Below are positions 55,785-64,000 of a stretch of DNA of 64,000 nt, piece after piece. A program made the translations under genes and the position numbers. Source of the DNA: Lamellibrachia columna (Eukaryota > Annelida > Polychaeta > Sabellida > Siboglinidae); the NCBI GenBank assembly GCA_963662155.1, contig OY759262.1, positions 61,948,010 to 62,012,009 of the forward strand, given 5' to 3'. How positions within the stretch are numbered: the first letter of the stretch is position 1; each line of letters starts with the position of its first letter. A model generated the notes under the pieces. It saw only the letters and a list, made by a program, of their open reading frames with translations. It ran no database searches and was not told the origin of the DNA.

Positions 55785-55945
55785 TTTTATTTCCCTGCGT
55801 GGGATATTTTAGTTATGCCGACATATACACCAGATAGACGGGATCAACGGCTTTTAGTGTCTTCTGAAAGAGACAGGCAAAGTGGGGTGAACGAAGTTGC
55901 CCAAGCTCCGACACGGAGGTAGGCGCCCTAAACAAGACAAGTTAA
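55785..55945 (-). mobile_element. SINE family copy, reversed
   Basis: CCTGCGTGGGATATTTTAGT, then GGATCAACGGCTTTTAGTGT and AGTGGGGTGAACGAAGTTGC match the complement of the SINE body at 51540-51690. Confidence 0.6.
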
Positions 55946-56212
55946 AGGTGCATTAACCTGGCCGAAATTATTAACGCTATTAAATGACATTTTTACCAAA
56001 TTTTTTCGATGTTAGTGTGTTCTTTGCATCACTACCCAGTGTAAGAAAATAAAAAATAGAAGAAAAAGTGCAATTTACTGTTACGGAAAAATCGACAATT
56101 TAATGTTAAAAAGCCCAAAAAAATCGAACCGGACAGGTGATTTCACTGACAAATATCTTGTACGCAGTCTAAGAAAAAAATAGAGTTCAATTTAATTGTG
56201 AAAATCCAAAAA

Positions 56213-57005
56213 AAATCCACTCACAAATATCTCGACAAAAAATATAAGATAATGTAAAAAAAGCAAAGACGTCGCACATATATCAAAAAAATAATTAAAA
56301 GTTCACATATAGTGTAACTATCTTTAAATCTTATTCATAAGTCATAAACAAGAGTCTTGCTTGCCCAAATCACACAATTCAGTAATAAATAGAGCAAAGA
56401 GGAAACTCCGGAGACAGTTCGGCCCGGCGCGACCTCTGTTAGTCACGTACCTGGAAGAGTTCCTGTAGATGCAGCAGCACAGGAACCGCCAACGACGTCT
56501 CGTCACGGCTAGTGTGTGTATTCGCGACCAATGCCCATGAACAAATGCTCAATAGCAGTGAACTTCGCCCAGCAGTCGCCCGAAGACACAAAACGGCTCT
56601 TTCCATACTTTCACAAAATAGTTGCTACATTGGGTGTGAACGATGTCTAGGTTTGAATAATTCCATTGTAGATATCAATTAATGAAAATATCTCGATAAA
56701 TTTGGTCCTCGAAATTCACCATTCATTCCAAAACGACAACATCTTTTTGTAGTGAAATGTCCAATTTTCCTCATGATACGGTCCAAACATTAGTAATGTC
56801 AAAAATAAACACTTCAATGTCCCCTGAAGAATTATTTATTACTGAATTGTGTGATTTGGGCAAGCAAGAAACTTGTTTATGGGTATGATTTAAAGATATT
56901 TGCACCATCTGTGAACTTTTAATAATTGTTTCATATATGTGCGATGTCTGCTTTTTTTACATTATCTTATATTTTTTGTCGAGATATTTGTCGGTAGATT
57001 TTTAT
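56213..57005. mobile_element. foldback element with about 175-bp inverted arms
   Basis: 56213-56390 and 56831-57005 are inverted copies (shared ACAAATATCTCGACAAAAAA, TATAAGATAATGTAAAAAAA and CTTGCTTGCCCAAATCACAC). They look about 85-90 % identical and flank a more GC-rich 440-bp centre. The centre has no clear coding frame. No target duplication was resolved. Confidence 0.75.
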
Positions 57006-57319
57006 TGTTACTATTTTGAGGTATCCAAATATGGTTAGTTCTTAGTTATTGTTCACGTAGATGATGACTCGGATTACAACGAGTAATTGGTGATTTCTAA
57101 AAGCACGCCAGCGAACTTTGTGAACGATTCTGGGTGCCACATCATCGTAAACTCCATCCAAATTCGTTAGGTACCAAGAGTGAGCATAGCAATGCAGTAC
57201 AATTGATGTGTTTTTGCATATGAAAAAACTAGTTCTGACACAGTTAAGTAATGTTTCATTTTTTACACCCCTAGTCTGATTTCGCATGGAATTTATGCAC
57301 TGGATATTTAGCCTTGAAT

Positions 57320-57728
57320 AAGACGAAAGCCATATAATTGTAGCAATTTTATAACGCCTGCGTTACGCAGGCTACACAGCCGCAGCTCGAGAAGCGGGAA
57401 GCGGACGGCGACGTAGCGTTCGACGGTGAACGCGGCGAGGATCCAAATGGAAGCGTCCACTACCGTGTGGAGAGCTGTCATGGTGACGCGGCACGTCCAC
57501 ACGTTCAAATGGTGTTTGGTCCGCCAATGACGCGATGACAAGCACCATATTCTCACCAACGGCCAGCGCGCTAAGGTAGATATTGGCTGAAGTCCTCGTG
57601 ACTCCTTCCCGCCTCACCACGAGCAGCGCGAGCGTGTTGCCGACCAGTATCGCTGCGCGCAACAGGGGCCACAGAACCAGCCACATGGCACATCCAAGTG
57701 TAATGATCTTCAGTAAGGTGGTCGTCAT
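57320..57728 (-). pseudogene. GPCR fragment, TM1 to TM3, frameshifted
   Basis: On the complement, ATG 57728 begins a frame with TM1 (ILVGNTLALLVV, the GN motif) and TM2 (ANIYLSALAVGENMVLVIA), then goes off frame near 57540. The adjacent frame continues NVWTCRVTMTAL, then SIWILAAFTVERYVAVRFPL, which is TM3 with ERY and the extracellular Cys. After ERYVAVRFPLLELRLCSLRN similarity stops, with no TM4. It resembles peptide or FMRFamide-type class A receptors. It may be a pseudogene, an exon with a sequencing error, or a truncated exon before an intron. Not related closely to the intact receptor at 25697. Confidence 0.6.
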
Positions 57729-57865
57729 ACGTCATACTACCCCCCCCCCCCCAGATCCGATGACTCCGTCGACCACATAACGTTGTTCGCCATTATGTTT
57801 CTTCGTGATATACTCGAATAACTTTATAATATATCATTATACAGCATTCACCCAACGCTTCTGTC

Positions 57866-58385
57866 GACCAAAAATCTGGGTGCATACATAATTTCTGTCA
57901 CAACGAAAAGTATGATTTCGACAAACGGTGGCGCCACATCCCGACGCCGGTATAATCATAGCCTCGCTTATCCGACTCTCGCTCGTGAATCCGCCGAGAA
58001 GAGAGTCTGACAGCAGAGGCGTGATCTCGTTACCCACTGTCACCACTCCATTTTGTGTAGGCGTTCCCGTGAAGCGCCAGCAGCCAATAAGCGTCATTAT
58101 CGAGATGTTACACTAAATTTTTGTTTGCCTGATTTAACTTTTCAGTCGGACAATTGTGTCAATATAATCAAAGTTTAGAGTGAATTCGAATTGCATCGTA
58201 TAAACTGATAAAAGCTCACTCTTATGTTATGAATTAGCCAAATGCCCGGACGAGATCTTAATTAGTTATTATGTATGCGCCCAGAATTTGGGCGCATATA
58301 TAATCTCCGTCACAATGAGAATCACATTCTACATCCAGGCGAAGATGTACGCGACAAACGGTGGCGCCACAGCGCGGACCCTGGA
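57866..58385. repeat. direct repeat around CGACAAACGGTGGCGCCAC
   Basis: About 57866-57960 and 58275-58395 share CATAATTTCTGTCACAA-like and CGACAAACGGTGGCGCCAC blocks. The second copy carries a 20-30 bp insertion. Confidence 0.75.
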
Positions 58386-58429
58386 TAATCGAGGCCAAAG
58401 GGAATCAAACTTTACTTTGTACGAATATG

Positions 58430-58458
58430 ATTGGTTACCCGGAATCTGGGTAACCAAT
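58430..58458. promoter_or_regulatory. perfect inverted repeat with CCAAT cores
   Basis: ATTGGTTACCC, 7-nt spacer, GGGTAACCAAT. It looks like a dimeric protein-binding site or a paired CCAAT box. No adjacent gene start is recognised. Confidence 0.35.
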
Positions 58459-58728
58459 GAACGTGTCTGGGGCCAGACTCTCTTGGCGAGTTCACGAAGG
58501 CGAGTCGCAGCATTTGTCCTGCTACGACAACCACTGCCCACTGTCCCACTGCCCACTGTCCACTGTCCCACTGCTGGTGTCTAAATAGACAAGATATTCG
58601 CATTTCAAAAGAGAGGCTAGGATCCACGCCACCGAAAACTAACTCGTCTACGATGTTTTGAACATTATTAATATATTAATATTCAATAAACATACACATT
58701 AAACACGTATTTCGTGTATGTAATCATC

Positions 58729-58732
<4 letters not shown>

Positions 58733-58807
<75 letters not shown>
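58733..58807. repeat. (TA)n microsatellite
   Basis: About 75 bp of uninterrupted TA. Confidence 0.97.
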
Positions 58808-58810
<3 letters not shown>

Positions 58811-59139
58811 TAACATACCTGACAATAATCGTGTATAATTATAAAATTATAACGTTTTGTGATTAAAATCGTGACATCGCGGGCTGAGTTACGAAAATAT
58901 CGCCCACATGTAGCGGCGCAAAAAAAATACGGCCAAAAATTTTATCTGGGGGCATGGCCCAGTGCCCCCCTCTAAATACACCACTGTATTTAGTTCCGAA
59001 GTAGTTTGGGCTCATACAGTCCTGAATCCACGTTTAAGTTTTCCACGAACTAGACCCCTGCCTCTATGTTAGAGAGTAGATCGGGGCGTCGAACGCTGCC
59101 TATAGTTTCTAACAATGAATGAACAATAGATCTATATTA

Positions 59140-59275
59140 CAGTGCACGCCGCTTAATTCAAAGTCGGTTAATTCGAAAAGCTGGATAATTCGAAGTTGTC
59201 GTCAGGTCCCGGTCCGAGGTCTTCTTTATCCAGAACTTCTGATAAATCGAACTCCTGATAACTCGTAGGGTTTTT
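59140..59275 (+). mobile_element. pogo/Tigger-like terminal fragment
   Basis: ACAGTGCACGCCGCTTAATT, then GGTTAATTCGAA and further TTCGAA-type repeats, as in Tigger ends. Interior absent. Confidence 0.5.
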
Positions 59276-59284
59276 GATGGTCCC

Positions 59285-59600
59285 GGGCACTTGGAATCAT
59301 CCAGCTGGGGTTTGAGTTCCGTACTGCCGTTTCGAAACTTGCTTGTGTCTTTCGGAAGAGACCCTAAAACCCGTTGGTCCCTTCTGCAGGGGGATCTAGA
59401 CTTGTTGGCAGGGGGTCTCAGTCAGTCGGGGGGGGGGGGGGGGAGGGAGGGACAGGACGACACATGTGTTGTTCTACTTACAGAAGGGTTAATATTAGCC
59501 GGCTGTTAATACCTCAGTTTTTATATTGACACTAGTTCCGATGTAGGCCATGCCCATGGAAAAAAGATCCGACACAGGGAAATGGAAAATAAACATGTCG
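59285..59600 (+). mobile_element. SINE family copy, split
   Basis: GAAGAGACCCTAAAACCCGT with TTGGTCCCTTCTGCAGGGGG and, after a poly-G run (59431-59442), the tail AAAAGATCCGACACAGGGAA match the SINE at 51475-51710. Confidence 0.55.
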
Positions 59601-59715
59601 TAGCCCTTTAGTCTCGATCTACAAAAAACCCACACGGGCGCCGTATCAGCTGCCGCCAAAACACTTGCTCTGATAATGGAGTAAACGACACGGGCGCCTT
59701 GTCTAGACGGATACC

Positions 59716-59962
59716 GACAGTGTGTGAGACCATACAATGTGTAAGACCATACAATGTGTGAGACCATACAATGTGTGAGACCATACAGTGTGTAAGACCA
59801 TACAATGTGTAAGACCACACAATGTGTAAGACCATACAATGTGTAAGACCATACAGTGTGTAAGACCATACAATGTGTAAGACCATACAATGTGTGAGAC
59901 CATACAATTTGTAAGACCATATATTGTGTAAGACCATAAAATATGTGAGACCATACAATGCT
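59716..59962. repeat. 17-bp minisatellite, about 14 copies
   Basis: Unit GTGTAAGACCATACAAT. Open frames on the complement are by-products. Confidence 0.93.
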
Positions 59963-60071
59963 ACTGAGAAATTATTATTATTATTATTATGTCTACACCA
60001 TTCAGACATAGCGGACGAGATGTCTGGGTCGGGAATGGCCTTGATTCGGTCAACGCACTGAAGTTATACGC

Positions 60072-60362
60072 AGTTATAGGTGCCAGTTATAGGTGCCAGT
60101 TATAGGTGCCAGTTATAGGTGCCAGTTATAGGTGCCAGTTATAGGTGCCAGTTATAGGTGCCAGTTATAGGTGCCAGTTATAGGTGCCAGTTATAGGTGC
60201 CAGTTATAGGTGCCAGTTATAGGTGCCAGTTATAGGTGCCAGTTATAGGTGCCAGTTATAGGTGCCAGTTATAGGTGCCAGTTATAGGTGCCAGTTATAG
60301 GTGCCAGTTATAGGTGCCAGTTATAGGTGCCAGTTATAGGTGCCAGTTATAGGTGCCAGTTA
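60072..60362. repeat. 13-bp minisatellite, about 22 perfect copies
   Basis: Unit AGTTATAGGTGCC repeated without visible variation, suggesting very recent expansion. Confidence 0.97.
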
Positions 60363-60401
60363 GATAACAATTAAAAAAGTTAAGTCAGACTCGAGTGAAC
60401 A

Positions 60402-60830
60402 CTAGAGGGGTCAGACCACAGTAAACTTCCTGTTTATTGTTTCACGAATGTAGGGCGCATTAACTTGTGATATGTGAAATTAAGCAATTCGACATAATGC
60501 AATTGAGCAGACATGTTCACAGGTTTGTTTGTAGAAGCTTTTGGCTGTGAAGTAGTGCTGTAACAGGTGGATTTACGGGAATGTTTCTGCTATGGGCCAC
60601 GTCAGCGCATGAATACATGGATATTTTTGTAAACGTTGACAGACTTCTCACGTGGGAGCGTTTAAAAGGAGCTGGAGGTATGTGATTTTGACAAAACTTG
60701 GTCAGCATGTCAATGAGATGAAGGCAGTTGCAATATGTTTTTTTTTTATTGATGGTCAAGTTTTCTTATAATCAGACAAAACGTTAGCATGGCCACCAAT
60801 GCAACTTTGCACTGTGGTCTGACCTCTAAA
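60402..60830. mobile_element. small DNA transposon with about 20-bp terminal inverted repeats
   Basis: The left end is TAGAGGGGTCAGACCACAGT. The right end, complemented, is TTAGAGGTCAGACCACAGTG. The interior (60540-60740) is related in reverse to 4515-4640. No coding capacity. Confidence 0.6.
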
Positions 60831-60839
60831 GGCCTAGTA

Positions 60840-61300
60840 TGTTTATAGTATTCTATGTTGTCCGCGTGGCTACAGGCAAAAAAAGATCATCGGTTTGACG
60901 TAAACACATGATTCATTCTTAAACGCCACGCGTACACATTGCTGCTTGCAAAGTGTCACATTTACCATATTAAACAAACGAGTTAGCGTCGGGTCATAAC
61001 GCAATGTCACTGGTGTCATGGACTCGGTGAGAGGGTGAAACCGAGGTGACGCCGATGTCGGTATTCGTACAAGGCCACGTGACGCTATCCACGTGTTTAC
61101 AGCAGTGTGTGATTGCCACATATGCTGTAGATAATATCATGTTGTCATTGGCAAAACTGTTTTAATGATGTGGTAATACAATTGTCATGTGTATCTTGCA
61201 TGTAGACTGGTGTAGGGGGTATAATTAGAACATACGTGATCGGTCTCGTCAACACGAACCTGAAGGATTGTTTATCCGTCAAATCATCAGGATAAACTAC
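60840..61300. other. intergenic, nothing recognised
   Basis: No feature seen. Confidence 0.4.
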
Positions 61301-61306
61301 ACATAC

Positions 61307-61443
61307 TTTAGTTTGGCTGGTGGAGTTACACGGACATTACTTTAGTTTGGCTGGTGGAGTTACACGGACATTACTTTAGTTTGGCTGGTGGAGTTACACG
61401 GACATTACTTTAGTTTGGCTGGTGGAGTTACACGGACATTACT
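61307..61443. repeat. 34-bp tandem repeat, four copies
   Basis: Unit ACTTTAGTTTGGCTGGTGGA plus GTTACACGGACATT, identical copies. Confidence 0.95.
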
Positions 61444-61763
61444 CGCAACGATCTATCCTTTCTATTAAAACAGCAGATGTCAGAATCCACGGCAGAATAT
61501 TTACTTTACTTTTCACTCTAGTCAATTAAAGTCGCTATGCTATATATGAATAAAAATCGCTACGCCATCAGTCGCCTTCTTTGGTTAAATTTTAAAGTCA
61601 CCGTAGACAGTGCCATGTTTGCCTCAGCTCAGTGAAATAGCAATCTTCTTTAAATATGTACGTGTCTTGGTTTACGAGAGCAACAGGGCACCCCAAGACC
61701 AGTCACCTGTGAGTTTTGCACTTATGCAATAGGTGGCAGCACCGGTTGGTGTGTGTTGAGTTT

Positions 61764-61764
61764 G

Positions 61765-61824
<60 letters not shown>

Positions 61825-61826
61825 TG
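61764..61826. repeat. (GTGC)n microsatellite
   Basis: About 60 bp of GTGC/GCGT. Confidence 0.97.
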
Positions 61827-61829
61827 ACT

Positions 61830-63594
61830 GTGCCTGCAAACAGACCAGTCCGTCGATCGTTGTCACATTTTACGCCCTTCACTAAAACAAGTCACTTTAC
61901 GCTATTGGCCGGTTACGACGGAAGGCTTCGTTTTTTTATTGCCTCACTGTTTTCCACATATCACTAAAATAAATGCGCGAACGATATTAGACCACTGGAA
62001 ATAAACATTAGGAAATTATAGTCTCAAACTTGTGGAAACGATATTTTAAAAATATTTATATTTGAACTCCGATTGTTTTCCGGATCTTCCATGTTTCTAA
62101 TTATTCCGTGTGCTGACAAAATACGTTTTAGTAGCTGTCAAACGTGAGTAAATTTGAACGCCGTTGTAGAAAGCGCCATTATGAGAATCAAAGGGGTTTG
62201 ACAGTAAGTGGGACGTTGGAGCTAAACATTATGGTAGGAGGTGGGATGCTGAGGCCTCTGTCACATATCCATGTCAGAATCACGGGGCATTCTTCTATAT
62301 ATCATCAGCACGGAAGCAAGCTAGCGACCGATCCTTGTTGTTAGAGTTAGGACACTCCCCGTGTTCCTGCGTCCGATTTCGATTGGTAGATCGTCCGGTC
62401 CTGGCCTTGCGTCAGCGCGCCGTCTAGGCTCAGGTCATCCATGTTTTCGTCTAATCGTCAATAGGATCCGTGTCGCAAATTAGGCTCCGTGTCGTAAATA
62501 TAGGAACCGTCGCTTCACGCTTAATACAAAATTAATCGGTTCCAGGAAAAAACAAACTTTGAGTTCCTCAAGGGATGGTCAACGGCCGCGTAAACATGAC
62601 ATGTAGAACTTCCCGCCTAACTATTTCTGCGTGTCGTGAAACGCGTGTGTTCACGTGATCGAGGCGTGACCTTGCCGTGGCGCGCTCGTGGGTGATTTCG
62701 GAAAAGTCGACTCCTAGACAAATAGGTCAGTTCAAATATCGAAGACTGTTGTTTTGGCTTTAGGAGGGAGAATTAACGTGCACTCGTTAGAGGCGAATAT
62801 GCAACGACACATTATATTGATGTTATTAATCATAAATACGAATGTTAATAAATCAGTTAATGTACGTTTACATTTATGATGTGCACATGATAGTGATAAT
62901 TAAAAGCCGTTAGGTCTATTAATTTATTGCAGGCATAAGTCTTAAGCCGTAAGCTTGTAGGTAGTTGCAGAGATTGGCATCAACAACAACAGAGGTAAAA
63001 ATAATATTTTCGGAAAGTGCGCCTTGGTTTACGCAACATCAGGCAATAATAGGAACTACATTTATGGGCGTGTTTCAATAGAGAGGTGACAAAAAATTTA
63101 CGAGGTGCAGTTATAAATACAGGGGCAATACGTCAACTTATAACATTGTTAAATCACACATTTGAGTTCGAATAATAGTATACACCCTGAACAGAAGGTG
63201 GCGGGCAGAATGAATGAACTGAGTATGTCATGCGTGATTAAATTGTCAAAGTTGCCGCGCATTAAAACATTAAAAAAATAATCATATTGGTCATATTCAT
63301 GACGATAGCTGGTTGCTAGCCTGCACGTACTGTTGATGCTCGGCCTGGCGGATCTTGTTTATGACAACTGAGGAATGTTTTTACGCGAGCACTACACGTG
63401 CAACTTCTTATTTACTGCCAAACTCGCAGCAAACACGAGTCTTTATTTGGATCGGCTACAAATAGACCGTTCTCGTGTGATTTATTCCAGCGTCTCCGCA
63501 TTCATTTCCATTAACTTTAACTTTGTCGATGCATTCCTGAGTAGGCCACCAGAGTATATGTAACCCTCTAACCCACAGAGGCCCTGCATGTGTA
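61830..63594. other. intergenic, nothing recognised
   Basis: Moderate CpG near 62340-62720, which could be a distant promoter region, but no exon, RNA or element is recognised on either strand. Confidence 0.35.
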
Positions 63595-64000
63595 CGAACC
63601 ACCCAGACCCCCGAGTATATGCGAACCACCCAGGCCCCCTAGTATATGTGAACCACCCAGGCCCCATATAGTATATGTGAACCACCCAGGCCCCCTAGTA
63701 TATATGAACCACCCAGGCCCCCGAGTGTATGTGAACAGTGTAGGCCACCGTATATATGCGAACCACCCAGGCCCCCGAGTATATGTGAACCACCCAGGCC
63801 CCCGAGTATATGCGAACCACCCAGGCCCCCGATTATATGTGAACCACCAGGCCCCCGAGTATTAAGTGAACCACCCAGGCCCCCGAGTATATGTGAACAG
63901 CGTAGGCCACCGTATATATGTTAACCACCCAGGCCCCCGAGTATACGTGAAGTATACGCCACCGAGTGAATGTGAGCTACACAGACTTCCGAGTATACGT
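63595..64000. repeat. 28-bp minisatellite running off the window
   Basis: Unit GAACCACCCAGGCCCCCGAG plus TATATGTG, about 14 diverged copies, with a two-unit variant (GAACAGYGTAGGCCACCGTA) recurring at 63729 and 63895. Confidence 0.93.

Noticed and set aside
59495..60009. Complement frames with repeated YGLTHCMVLHIVWS
   Set aside because: 17-bp minisatellite; the hydrophobic look is incidental.
61672..61866. THARTHAR-type frame
   Set aside because: (GTGC)n microsatellite.

Overview
This is animal nuclear DNA: spliced genes with GT/AG introns, LINE, SINE and DNA-transposon remnants, AT-rich introns and a very heavy load of tandem repeats. The low-copy genes look like those of an invertebrate bilaterian. 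A lophotrochozoan such as a mollusc is my guess, but nothing here proves the phylum.

The backbone is one complete gene on the + strand, CPSF2 (CPSF100, cleavage and polyadenylation specificity factor subunit 2). I could join 20 coding exons from the ATG at 9842 to the TAG at 53778-53780. All junctions are GT/AG, phases agree throughout, and the total is 2319 nt or 772 codons plus stop, against about 780 residues in vertebrate CPSF2. A 3' UTR of roughly 1 kb ends at an AATAAA at 54773. The 5' UTR begins upstream of an acceptor at 9821-9822, and its first exon is not identified.

Intron 8 (16.5 kb) hosts an antisense, intronless gene at 25697-26848. It encodes a complete rhodopsin-family receptor of the NPY/NPF/PrRP-receptor type. 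A second, broken receptor-like fragment (TM1 to TM3 with a frameshift) lies on the - strand at about 57320-57728.

Region by region: 1-1983 is the 5' half of a CR1-like LINE on the - strand, with ORF1 (Cys-rich finger plus SGNH esterase) and the start of ORF2 (APE endonuclease). Its ORF1 stop directly follows an in-frame TTTAAAC slippery heptamer, and ORF2 is open in the -1 frame. 1984-9822 is intergenic, with two adjacent perfect palindromes, several minisatellites and a hAT-like element. 9823-54800 is CPSF2. 54800-64000 is intergenic, with a long inverted repeat, the receptor fragment, SINE copies, small DNA transposons and minisatellites.

The most unusual theme is how minisatellites relate to CPSF2 splice junctions. 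The exon 2 donor is duplicated in frame. The exon 9 acceptor with its first codons is repeated about 22 times. The last 66 nt of exon 19 plus its donor are repeated about 8 times in an 82-bp unit. Arrays also begin at the exon 11 donor and end at the exon 17 acceptor, and a 29-bp hairpin-forming unit is repeated about 25 times in the 3' UTR. If the assembly is right, this conserved mRNA-processing gene must select true splice sites from arrays of near-identical decoys.
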